Below are positions 36,421-43,758 of a DNA stretch of 64,000 nucleotides, in pieces. Source of the DNA: Methylothermaceae bacterium (GTDB taxonomy: Bacteria > Pseudomonadota > Gammaproteobacteria > Methylococcales > Methylothermaceae); contig JALSIB010000038.1 in NCBI GenBank assembly GCA_026981855.1, positions 1 through 64,000 on the forward strand, given 5' to 3'. The translations under genes were made by a program, and so were the position numbers. The notes beneath the pieces are model-generated. The model saw only the letters and a list, made by a program, of their open reading frames with translations. It had not been told where the DNA came from and did not search any database. Within the stretch, counting starts at the first letter, position 1; every line of letters starts with the position of its first letter.

Positions 36421-37230
36421 GTGGAAACGGTCGAACTGAACTGTAAACGCTTCGGGAGCGAAGGGCCGCCCGTGGTGATCCTGCACGGCTTGTTCGGGGC
36501 CGGCCGTAATTGGTATTCGCTGGCCCGGCGGCTGGCCGATGAGTTTCAGGTTTTGGTGCCCGATCTCAGGGGGCATGGGGATTCGCCCGCCGTGCCGCCT
36601 CTGGATTATCCCCACATGGCCGCCGACTTGATCGCGCTGTTGGACCGGGAGGGGATGGAGGCGGCTCATTTCTTGGGTCACAGTATGGGGGGCAAGGCGG
36701 CCATGACCGTGGCGTTGAACTATCCGGGGAGGATCGGCAAGCTGGTGGTGGTGGATATCGCGCCGGTGCATTATTCCCATGGTTTCGACCATGTGATCGA
36801 GGCGCTCAGGTCGTTGCCGCTCGAGCGGATACAGAATCGCCGCGAGGCCGGGGAATGGTTGGGAAAACGGATCGAAAATCCGGTCATCACCCAGTTCCTG
36901 TTGCAGAATCTGGTGGCGGAAAACGGCCGCTATCAGTGGCGTATCGACCTCGATTTGCTGGCCCGGGCGTTGCCCGGTATCGTCAGTTTTCCCCTGGATG
37001 AAAACCTCCAGCCATTCGAAGGGCCCGCTTTGTTCATCGCCGGGGGCTTGTCCGAATATATCAAACCGCAATATCATCCGGCCATTCGCGCCTTGTTCCC
37101 CCGGGCCTGCATCCAGACCATCGAGCATGCGGGGCATTGGGTGCATATCGATCAACCCGAGGCTTTCGAGTCCGTGGTTCGGTGTTTTCTGCGCCCCAAC
37201 TGCGAGCTGGAGAATCAGCAGGCACTGTGA
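36421..37230 (+). CDS. Alpha/beta hydrolase, YbfF-like esterase
   Basis: The 269-residue protein has an oxyanion region LHGLFGAGRNWYSLARRL, LVPDLRGHGDSP, the nucleophile elbow FLGHSMGGKAAMTVAL and a catalytic histidine in HAGHWVHIDQPEAF. This is the pattern of the YbfF acyl-CoA/ester hydrolases. A TTG at 36406 overlaps the lpd stop; GTG 36421 is chosen because GAGGG lies eight bases upstream, but the start is uncertain. The substrate is unknown. It closes the pyruvate dehydrogenase gene run. Confidence 0.88.
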   Translation: METVELNCKRFGSEGPPVVILHGLFGAGRNWYSLARRLADEFQVLVPDLRGHGDSPAVPPLDYPHMAADLIALLDREGMEAAHFLGHSMGGKAAMTVALNYPGRIGKLVVVDIAPVHYSHGFDHVIEALRSLPLERIQNRREAGEWLGKRIENPVITQFLLQNLVAENGRYQWRIDLDLLARALPGIVSFPLDENLQPFEGPALFIAGGLSEYIKPQYHPAIRALFPRACIQTIEHAGHWVHIDQPEAFESVVRCFLRPNCELENQQAL

Positions 37231-37329
37231 AGCTTTTTCCCGCCCTGTTTGTCAATCTCGAAAGCCGCGCCGCAGTCTGTTCTTTCGCTGGATGCATTCT
37301 GTGAATCCGTAAACTACCACAGTCTCCCC

Positions 37330-37356
37330 TAAAGCCGCCGGGGATTCGACCGATAC
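37330..37356 (+). promoter_or_regulatory. Sigma-28 (FliA) promoter upstream of motY
   Basis: TAAA (37330-37333), a 15-base spacer and ACCGATAC (37349-37356) match TAAA-N15-GCCGATAA at 10 of 12 positions. It lies 35 bp before the motY start, in the only gap before it, and mirrors the flagellin promoter. Confidence 0.82.
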
Positions 37357-37390
37357 CCTTGGAGTGGGATGAAATCCGCTCGGTGGTGGT

Positions 37391-38569
37391 ATGCGAATCT
37401 TTTCTCTCTTTTTGATGTTGATCGCCGCCTCGGCGGGGGCGCAATTCTATCAACCTCCGTTGCTGAACGCCCGGTGGCATCTGCATACCGCCGCCCTGGA
37501 GTGCCGTCTGATCCAGGAGATACCGCATCTGGGCCGGGTGGGGCTGGTGCAGGAAGCGGGGCAGCCTCTGCGCTTCGTGTTGCATCTGGCTCCCCGGGTG
37601 GAGATCGCCGATGCGAGCCTGCGGGTCGAACCGGCCCCTTGGCAACATCGGTTTCTGTCGGGCAACGCTTATCCGGTTTCCCGCCGGGGGGGAGAGAAGG
37701 GAGGGCGCCGGTTGGAGGTTCGAGGCGAGGTTGCAGACAGAATGTTGGCGGCGTTGTATGCCGGCCACTTTCCCGTATTCACCTTGCGCAAGCCCTGGCA
37801 GGGTGGTCTGAGTGAAGACCGGGTGGGGGTGTCGCCTGTCAGGTTGTGGGAGAACTACGACCGCTTCCAGAGTTGCCGCATGAATCTTCCCGATTTCGGC
37901 CCCCGGGATTTCGAGAATTTGCGTTTTTATTTCTTGCCGCATCAAGCCGGATTGCCAGGGAAACTGGAGGGCCTGCTGCCCAGAATGGTCCGGTATCTGG
38001 AGTTGTCGGGAAAGGGCGGGGTCGTGGTGACCAATGCGACGGCGGGGGTGGCCGGGCGGGAAGGGCGGTTATGGTTTCAGAAGCGTTTTGCCGCCATCAA
38101 GTCGACGCTCCGCCGGTTGGGGTTGAGTGGATCGAAGGTCACCAGTCGTTCGATACCCGGCAAACCGATGATCGATTTGACCCTTTTTGGCCCGGAAGGA
38201 TTGCTGTTATATCACTATGGGCGGCAACAAAAGTCCTTGCGCGGCGAACAGAAGCGCCGGTTATCGTTGTTGGCGCGCTATGTCCGGGACTATTTTCCGG
38301 GGAAAGTGGTGATTCATGGCCATAGTGATGGTGCGCGGTGGCGGAGCGAGAAGACCAACCGGGCCCTGGCGGCGAGATGGGCGGGGCGGGTCCACGATTT
38401 TTTGGTGACGGCCGGGGTCGGCCTGGACCGCATTGAAATCAGAGTATGGGGCTCGCGCAAACGGGTGGCCAGCAACCACAGCCGCGCCGGCCAGGCGAAG
38501 AACCGCCGGGTGCGTATCGAGTTGGTGGGTGAACCCGTGTTGACGGCGGAACTGGATCAATCGGGATGA
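37391..38569 (+). CDS. motY: MotY-like flagellar motor protein (T-ring)
   Basis: The 392-residue protein has a signal peptide (about 1-17), a MotY-type N-terminal domain (LLNARWHLHTAALECRLIQE then IPHLGRVGLVQEAGQPLRF) and a C-terminal OmpA-like peptidoglycan-binding domain (HGHSDGARW...NRALAARWAGRV...KNRRVRIEL). In Vibrio and Pseudomonas, MotY forms the T-ring that anchors stators to the polar motor. The FliA promoter supports a flagellar role. It is longer than Vibrio MotY (about 290) owing to inserted segments in the middle. It stands apart from the fliC block. Its 3' end overlaps the convergent NTP-transferase gene by 13 bp. Confidence 0.88.
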   Translation: MRIFSLFLMLIAASAGAQFYQPPLLNARWHLHTAALECRLIQEIPHLGRVGLVQEAGQPLRFVLHLAPRVEIADASLRVEPAPWQHRFLSGNAYPVSRRGGEKGGRRLEVRGEVADRMLAALYAGHFPVFTLRKPWQGGLSEDRVGVSPVRLWENYDRFQSCRMNLPDFGPRDFENLRFYFLPHQAGLPGKLEGLLPRMVRYLELSGKGGVVVTNATAGVAGREGRLWFQKRFAAIKSTLRRLGLSGSKVTSRSIPGKPMIDLTLFGPEGLLLYHYGRQQKSLRGEQKRRLSLLARYVRDYFPGKVVIHGHSDGARWRSEKTNRALAARWAGRVHDFLVTAGVGLDRIEIRVWGSRKRVASNHSRAGQAKNRRVRIELVGEPVLTAELDQSG

Positions 38570-39324
38570 TTCAGTAGTCGTCGGACGAATGAGAGGTCTT
38601 GTTCGGTGTCGATGTCGATGGCGGCTTCGGGGTAGGGGAGGACGATGAAAGCGGCCTTGATTCCCAGTTTTCTTTCCACCCGCCGGGCGGCCTCTTCTGT
38701 GGTCAGCCGGCCGGTCAGGTAAAGCAGCAAGGGCGCCAGGCCGAGCGCCTGGATCAGGCGCCAGGGGCGTTTTCTGTCCTGTTCCAGCTTTTTCCACAAG
38801 CGAATCAGTTCACGGCCCTTTGGTGTCAGGAAGGCGAACAGGTTACAGGTGCAGAAGGGGCCGTCGGAAAATTTCAAGGGTGTTCGTCTCACGCCCGGAA
38901 AGCGTGCCGCGACCTTCGCGTAAGGAACCAGCCCTACCGCCACGTCGGCGCCGCTTTCGACCGCCCGGCGGCAGAAGTCGTCGAAAACCCGGGGCTGCGG
39001 GAAGGCGATGTCGGCGGCGGTCAGCAGTACCGGCTGGTGATCATCGATCTGTTCCATGCAGCGCCAGGCACTCCGGCTGGGGGAGGCGTCCGGTGGAATC
39101 CATTCGGCCGGTTCGTCGAGGGTGATGTTTTTCCAGATGCCTTCTCCAGGGCCGCAAATGAGAATCCCGGCTATTTCCCGGGATTGCGCCAGCGCTTTCA
39201 GAATCCGCTCCAACATGGGCTTTCCGGCCAGGGGGACCAGGGCCTTGCAAGGTGCGTTGGCGGCCCTGGCGACGGGGTTTTCGTGTTCGCGGTCGGCGGC
39301 CAGGACGATTGCGGTGAATTTCAT
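38557..39324 (-). CDS. MobA-like nucleotidyltransferase in sphingolipid cluster
   Basis: The 255-residue protein has the N-terminal NTP-transferase signature FTAIVLAADRE...CKALVPLAGKPMLERILKAL, an ILLTAADIAF-like metal site (VLLTAADIAFPQP) and a PFCTCNLFAF core strand. The family transfers nucleotidyl groups to sugar phosphates, polyol phosphates or molybdopterin. Its start overlaps the stop of the acyltransferase gene (ATGA), so the two are coupled. Within this lipid cluster it could activate a polar head group as a CDP- or related derivative; that is inference. The frame is open further upstream, but there it is a shadow of the acyltransferase gene. Confidence 0.85.
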   Translation of the reverse strand: MKFTAIVLAADREHENPVARAANAPCKALVPLAGKPMLERILKALAQSREIAGILICGPGEGIWKNITLDEPAEWIPPDASPSRSAWRCMEQIDDHQPVLLTAADIAFPQPRVFDDFCRRAVESGADVAVGLVPYAKVAARFPGVRRTPLKFSDGPFCTCNLFAFLTPKGRELIRLWKKLEQDRKRPWRLIQALGLAPLLLYLTGRLTTEEAARRVERKLGIKAAFIVLPYPEAAIDIDTEQDLSFVRRLLNHPD

Positions 39325-40454
39325 GACAGTGATTTCTGGTAGATACGGTAGCGCTTGTAACAGCGGGCGCCCAGGTTTTCGATGATGTTTCGCATTCTCA
39401 GATTGTCTTCCAGGATCCAGGACAGTTCCAGCCGTCGCAACCCCCGTTCGCGTATCGGTTGTCGGAGCGCCTCGATCAGAAGGTAGGCGATCGCCGCGCC
39501 CACCAGGCTGTTTTGATGGCGCCGGCGCACCCCCATCAGAATGACCCTGCCGCTGTCGGGATAACGGGTTTTCCAGCGCCACAACAGTTTGACCCAGTTG
39601 AAGGGGAGAAGCCGTCCGTCCAGATTGCCGAGTAGTTGGTTGAGATCCGGTATCACGACGATCATTCCCGCCGCTTCGCCATCGAACTCGGCGATCTGCA
39701 CGAAATCGTCCCGGATGATGTGGCTGAGCGTCCTGGCTATTTCGGAAAATTCTTTCTCGGTGAACGGTACGAATCCCCAGTTCCCGGACCAGGCGTCGTT
39801 GAAAATCTGCCGCAACAGTTCGAATTCCCGCAGCAGGTTTTTTCTCTCCAGCGGGCGCACATGGACTTCCCGCGCCGCCTTGGCGGCGAGGTTTCGCACC
39901 GGCCGGGGCAGTTCTGTTTCGGTATCGAGAAGGTATGCCAACAAGTCCTTTGCCGGACTGTATCCCCGTTTTTCGATGTGCGCCACATAGTAAGGGGGGT
40001 TGTAGGGCATCATGACCGCCGGGGGCAAATCGTAGCCCGCCACCAGTAAGCCGCATTCCTGATTGATGGACAGGTTGAAGGGGCCTTTCACGGTTTCCAT
40101 TCCTTCCCGTCGCAGCCAGCTTTCCGCCTGCTCGAACAGGGCGGCGAACACTTCCTCGTCGTCGACCGCCTCCAGCAAGCCGAAAAAGCCGGCATTGTCC
40201 GAATGCTGCTGCCGGTACAGCTCATCGATCTGGGCGCTGATGCGCCCCACCGGCCGGCCGTTTCGCCAGGCGATCCAGCCTTGCCATTTCGCGTGTTCGA
40301 AATAAGGATTGGCGGAAGACAGGTGGAGTTTTCTTTCCAGCCGCAGTGGCGGTATCCAGTTGGGATCGTCGCCCTGGATGGACCAGGGGACATGGATGAA
40401 ATCGGCCAGATCCCGGGGTGTTTGAACAGGCGTGAGTTTCAGATTCGTGTGCAC
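39321..40454 (-). CDS. GNAT-like acyltransferase, candidate bacterial ceramide synthase
   Basis: The 377-residue protein resembles the YghO/GNAT-like family: DFIHVPWSIQGDDPNWIPPLRLERK at the N-terminus, then GPFNLSINQECGLLVAGYD, PPYYVAHIEKRGY, FNDAWSGNWGFVPFTEKEF and a late ILMGVRRRHQNSLVGAAIA. Members beside serine palmitoyltransferase genes act as bacterial ceramide synthases in Caulobacter, N-acylating the long-chain base. Here it is divergent from an operon carrying all the other ceramide genes. It starts at GTG 40454, but no good ribosome site is visible, so the start is uncertain. An uncharacterised N-acyltransferase role is the alternative. Confidence 0.85.
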   Translation of the reverse strand: MHTNLKLTPVQTPRDLADFIHVPWSIQGDDPNWIPPLRLERKLHLSSANPYFEHAKWQGWIAWRNGRPVGRISAQIDELYRQQHSDNAGFFGLLEAVDDEEVFAALFEQAESWLRREGMETVKGPFNLSINQECGLLVAGYDLPPAVMMPYNPPYYVAHIEKRGYSPAKDLLAYLLDTETELPRPVRNLAAKAAREVHVRPLERKNLLREFELLRQIFNDAWSGNWGFVPFTEKEFSEIARTLSHIIRDDFVQIAEFDGEAAGMIVVIPDLNQLLGNLDGRLLPFNWVKLLWRWKTRYPDSGRVILMGVRRRHQNSLVGAAIAYLLIEALRQPIRERGLRRLELSWILEDNLRMRNIIENLGARCYKRYRIYQKSLS

Positions 40455-40542
40455 GGGTGGGGGTCGCTAAATTGGGTTCGTTGTTGCATCGTTGCCTTAA
40501 AGATACGGTTGATTGTGAATTAACAACACGCTATCCTTATGC

Positions 40543-40570
40543 ATAAGGAATAAGGAATAAGGAATAAGGA
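40543..40570. repeat. Tandem heptanucleotide repeat, 4 x ATAAGGA
   Basis: Four perfect head-to-tail ATAAGGA units occupy exactly 28 bp, 37 bp upstream of the candidate -35 element. The first unit overlaps the palindrome CCTTATGCATAAGG. Such repeats can change length by slippage. Confidence 0.85.
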
Positions 40571-40606
40571 GTCAGGAAGCGGGGTTGGTTTGTTTTTGTC
40601 ACAACC

Positions 40607-40636
40607 TTGTACCTGAAAAGGCGGAAATGCTATGAT
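40607..40636 (+). promoter_or_regulatory. Candidate sigma-70 promoter of the acyl-AMP ligase/Spt operon
   Basis: TTGTAC (40607-40612), an 18-base spacer and TATGAT (40631-40636) form the best promoter-like match in the control region. The -10 element differs from TATAAT at one position; the -35 match is only partial. It would give a leader of roughly 160 bases. Confidence 0.5.
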
Positions 40637-40799
40637 ATTTTTCGCTCATAGATTACCTTGCTTTCGCGTGAAAGCAACTAAAACAACAAGGATGAGGGCC
40701 TTCGGCAAGTTCAGGGCGGGGAGTCGTCTCCCGTTGCCGGGGGTTTCGTTGTTCGATGCTATGCCTACCAGTTTTGTGGATTTATAAGGGGAGAGGCTC

Positions 40800-42551
40800 T
40801 TGGGTGCTCAAGCTACGCCAACCGAGAATACGATACCTTTGCGGCGCGCCGATTTCGCCACATTGGCAGAAGCGCTGGATTACGCCGCATTGGGCCAGAC
40901 CGGCTGCAACTTCTACAATGGTAGAGGAGAATTATACGAGGTTCTGACCTACGCGGACCTGCGTGATCAGGCCATCGTTCTGGCGCATCGCCTGGCCGGA
41001 CTCGATCTTCCCAGAGAGTCCCGGGTGGCCTTGATCGCCGAGACGACTCCGGATTTCATCCGCTTCTTTTTCGCCTGCCAATATGCCGGATTGGTGCCGG
41101 TTCCGCTGCCCATCCCCTTCAGCCTCGGCAGCCATCAGGCCTATGTGCGGCAACTCAGGACCATGCTGCAAAGCTGCCGTCCCAGCATCGCCATGGCGCC
41201 GGAGAATTTCGTCAGTTTCCTGACCGAGGCGGCCGAGGGTTTGGATATCGACTATTTCGGCGCTCCGGAGGACTTCGAGCGCTTGGCGCCTGCGGAAACG
41301 GCGCTTCGGCCCCTCCAATCGGATGAGTTGGCCTATCTCCAATATACCTCGGGCAGTACCCGTTTCCCCCGGGGGGTCATGATCAGGCAGGCGACGGTCA
41401 TGGACAATCTGGCGGGGATTGCCCAATACGGCGTCTGTTTGCGGCCCGGTGACCGTGCCGTCTCCTGGCTGCCTTTCTATCACGACATGGGACTGGTGGG
41501 GCTGATGTTGACCCCGGTCGCCTCCCAGGTTTCCGCCGATTATCTGGGAACCCGTGAATTCGCCATGCGCCCGCGGCAATGGTTGGCCTTGATGTCCAAA
41601 AACAAGGCCACCATATCCTTTGGCCCTCCTTTCGGCTATGAATTGTGCATGCGCAGGCTCAGGCCGGGCGAGGCCGCCAAGTTCGATCTGAGCGCCTGGC
41701 GGGTCGCGGGTGTCGGGGCCGAGATGATCCGTACCGAATCCCTGCGGGGGTTTGCCAGGGCGTTGGCGCCCGCGGGATTCAGGGAAGAAGCTTTCCTTCC
41801 TTGTTACGGGATGGCGGAATGCTCGCTTGCCGTCACCTTCGCCCCGCTTGAGCAGGGGCTTAAGGTGGACCGGGTGGACCGGGAAGTGTTGGCCGTGAAA
41901 GGGGAGGCTGCGCCGGTCGAGGATCCGGATCAGCCCTTCAACGAATTCGTGGATTGTGGGCGCCTGCTGCCGGGCTTCGAACTCAAGGTGCTCGACGGCG
42001 AAGGCAACGAGGTTTCCGAACGCACCATCGGCACCATCCATTTGCGTGGGCCCAGCGTGATGTCGGGGTATTTCGAGGATGCCGAAATGACTTCCCAGGT
42101 TCTTTCTTCCGATGGCTGGCTCAATACCGGAGATCTGGGTTATTTCGTGGGGGACAGGCTCTTTTTGACCGGGCGGCAGAAGGATCTCATCATCGTCAAC
42201 GGCCGCAATATCTGGCCCCAGGATCTCGAATATCTGGCCCATCAGCAACCTGAGGTCCGTCCAGGCGACGCCTTGGCCTTTGGTGTTCCAGGTTCCGATG
42301 GCAGCGATCTGACCGTTCTCGTGGTCCAGTGCCGGGAGACCGACGAGGCGAAAAGGGCCGATCTCAAAAAGAGGATTCGATCCCGGGTGCAGTCGGAAAT
42401 CGGGGTTGATTGCATCGTCGAATTGGTTCCGCTTCATACCTTGCCGCGGACTTCCTCCGGCAAGCTGTCGCGTTCCAAGGCCCAGCAGAATTATATCGCC
42501 AGTCACGACTTCACGCATCGCGAATCCCGGGGAAGGCGCGCCGCGGTATGA
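40800..42551 (+). CDS. Fatty acyl-AMP ligase / acyl-ACP synthetase
   Basis: The 583-residue adenylating enzyme has the A3 motif YLQYTSGSTRFPRGV (about residues 178-192), FYHDMGLVGLM, PCYGMAECSLAVTFA, and TGRQKDLIIVNGRNIWPQDLE. These are the FadD32/FAAL-type signatures rather than those of ordinary acyl-CoA synthetases. It would activate a fatty acid and load it onto the carrier protein encoded two genes downstream, like the acyl-ACP synthetase of the Caulobacter ceramide pathway. It begins at TTG 40800, just after AAGGGGAGAGG. It is the first gene of the rightward operon; the next gene starts six bases after its stop. Confidence 0.92.
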   Translation: MGAQATPTENTIPLRRADFATLAEALDYAALGQTGCNFYNGRGELYEVLTYADLRDQAIVLAHRLAGLDLPRESRVALIAETTPDFIRFFFACQYAGLVPVPLPIPFSLGSHQAYVRQLRTMLQSCRPSIAMAPENFVSFLTEAAEGLDIDYFGAPEDFERLAPAETALRPLQSDELAYLQYTSGSTRFPRGVMIRQATVMDNLAGIAQYGVCLRPGDRAVSWLPFYHDMGLVGLMLTPVASQVSADYLGTREFAMRPRQWLALMSKNKATISFGPPFGYELCMRRLRPGEAAKFDLSAWRVAGVGAEMIRTESLRGFARALAPAGFREEAFLPCYGMAECSLAVTFAPLEQGLKVDRVDREVLAVKGEAAPVEDPDQPFNEFVDCGRLLPGFELKVLDGEGNEVSERTIGTIHLRGPSVMSGYFEDAEMTSQVLSSDGWLNTGDLGYFVGDRLFLTGRQKDLIIVNGRNIWPQDLEYLAHQQPEVRPGDALAFGVPGSDGSDLTVLVVQCRETDEAKRADLKKRIRSRVQSEIGVDCIVELVPLHTLPRTSSGKLSRSKAQQNYIASHDFTHRESRGRRAAV

Positions 42552-42557
42552 GGCGCA

Positions 42558-43502
42558 GTGGCTGAGCCTCCCCCTCTCGTTGCCCTGACGGGTGCGACAG
42601 GTTTTATTGGCCGTTGGATCGCCCGCCATCTGGTTGCCACTGGATGGCGGGTTCGCGTTTTGGTCCGGCCGGGATCCGAAAAACGCCTGCCGGATTTGCC
42701 CCTCGATATCTGTTTTGGCAGCCTGGAGGATGTCTCGAGCCTGCAGTCCCTGCTGACAGACGTTCAGGGGGTGGTTCATTGCGCCGGTGTCGTCCGCGGA
42801 ATTTCCCAACGGGATTTCGATGCGGTGAATGCCGCCGGTACCCAAAGGCTGGCGCAGGTCGCCGCCGATGTGGGGGTGGACAGGTGGGTCATGATTTCTT
42901 CCCTGGCTGCGCGTGAGCCACAATTGTCGCCCTATGCCCTGAGCAAGCGGCGGGGAGAACAAGCCCTTCAGGCGCTTGGAGACCGCCTGCCCTGGATCAT
43001 TTTCAGGCCCCCGGCGGTGTATGGGCCGGGCGACCGGGAAATGTTGCCGCTGCTCAAAGCGATGGCGCGAGGGATCGTGCCGTTGATAGGCGACCGGGAC
43101 GCCCGTTTTTCCCTGATCTATGTGGAGGATCTGGCCAGGGCGGTCGGGGCCGCCCTGAATGCCTCCCGTGTGTCGGAGGCGTTGTTCGAAATCGATGATG
43201 GCCATAGCGGCGGTTACAGCTGGCAAGAGGTGATCGACATCGCCGCTGAATATCGCAACAAACCGGTTCGCGCCGTGCCGGTGCCGGAGGGGCTGTTGCG
43301 GGCCATGGCGAGGCTGTCCCTCGCCGCTTCGCGGCTGCGTGGCAAGATGCCAATGTTGACGCCGGCGAAGGTGAACGAACTTCGGCATCCCGACTGGGTA
43401 TGCGACAATACCGCTGTCTGTGAGACGCTCGAATGGCAGCCGCAAATACCTTTTTCCATCGGCCTGGCCAAAACCCTGGCCCCTGATCAATCTGTTTCCT
43501 AG
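42558..43502 (+). CDS. NAD-dependent epimerase/dehydratase-type reductase, candidate ceramide reductase
   Basis: The 314-residue extended SDR protein has the Rossmann loop GATGFIG (residues 12-18) and the catalytic SPYALSKRRGE (Y126 and K130). In the ceramide pathway of Caulobacter an SDR of this type reduces the 3-keto group of the long-chain base or oxidised ceramide, and this gene has the matching neighbourhood. A sugar-nucleotide or other lipid ketoreductase role is the alternative. It starts at GTG 42558; the start has no strong ribosome site and may depend on translation of the upstream gene. Confidence 0.87.
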   Translation: MAEPPPLVALTGATGFIGRWIARHLVATGWRVRVLVRPGSEKRLPDLPLDICFGSLEDVSSLQSLLTDVQGVVHCAGVVRGISQRDFDAVNAAGTQRLAQVAADVGVDRWVMISSLAAREPQLSPYALSKRRGEQALQALGDRLPWIIFRPPAVYGPGDREMLPLLKAMARGIVPLIGDRDARFSLIYVEDLARAVGAALNASRVSEALFEIDDGHSGGYSWQEVIDIAAEYRNKPVRAVPVPEGLLRAMARLSLAASRLRGKMPMLTPAKVNELRHPDWVCDNTAVCETLEWQPQIPFSIGLAKTLAPDQSVS

Positions 43503-43509
43503 AGGTGTC

Positions 43510-43758
43510 ATGAAAACTTATCAAGATATCCTGAATGAATTGCTGGAAACCATCCGGCCATTGGCCCCCAATGCGGACTCATTGACCGAAGACACCGAAT
43601 TGATGGGAAATCTCGGTCTCGATTCCATGAAGGTGATGAATCTGCTTCAGGAGGTGGAGGATCATTTTGATGTTTCCATCCCCATCAATGTCTTGCCGGA
43701 TGTCCGGACGGTGGGGGATCTGGCCCGGAAAATACACGAGATTCTGGGCGAACGATGA
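43510..43758 (+). CDS. Dedicated acyl carrier protein
   Basis: The 82-residue acidic helical protein has the phosphopantetheine site GNLGLDSMKVMNLL with S39 as the modified serine. It starts at ATG 43510 after an AGAGGTG site, shortly after the reductase stop, and overlaps the Spt start (ATGA). It is not the housekeeping AcpP, which lies with fab genes. A special carrier protein that supplies acyl groups to serine palmitoyltransferase is a known part of bacterial sphingolipid clusters. The IPINVLPDVRTVGDLARKI tail is typical of secondary carrier proteins. Confidence 0.94.
   Translation: MKTYQDILNELLETIRPLAPNADSLTEDTELMGNLGLDSMKVMNLLQEVEDHFDVSIPINVLPDVRTVGDLARKIHEILGER

Larger units (their letters stand above)
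40455..40799. other. Divergent control region of the sphingolipid cluster (no gene)
   Basis: This 345-bp gene-free stretch separates the leftward acyltransferase/nucleotidyltransferase pair from the rightward five-gene operon. It holds a palindrome CCTTATGCATAAGG (40535-40548), a four-unit tandem repeat, a candidate promoter, and a leader of about 160 bases with two small hairpins (GCTTTC-GCGT-GAAAGC near 40669 and GGGAG-TCGT-CTCCC near 40719). It is clearly more AT-rich than the coding DNA on both sides. Confidence 0.75.

Noticed and set aside
39325-40056. N-terminal extension of the nucleotidyltransferase frame
   Set aside because: The extension is an out-of-frame shadow of the acyltransferase gene; the family N-terminus begins at 39324.
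40543-40570. Tandem repeats considered as a CRISPR array
   Set aside because: Units are 7 bp with no spacers and no cas genes nearby. No CRISPR-like repeat-spacer pattern was seen elsewhere in the window.
40932-43511. An 859-codon open frame on the - strand across the acyl-AMP ligase and reductase genes
   Set aside because: Antisense shadow; both forward genes have intact catalytic motifs and coupled starts.
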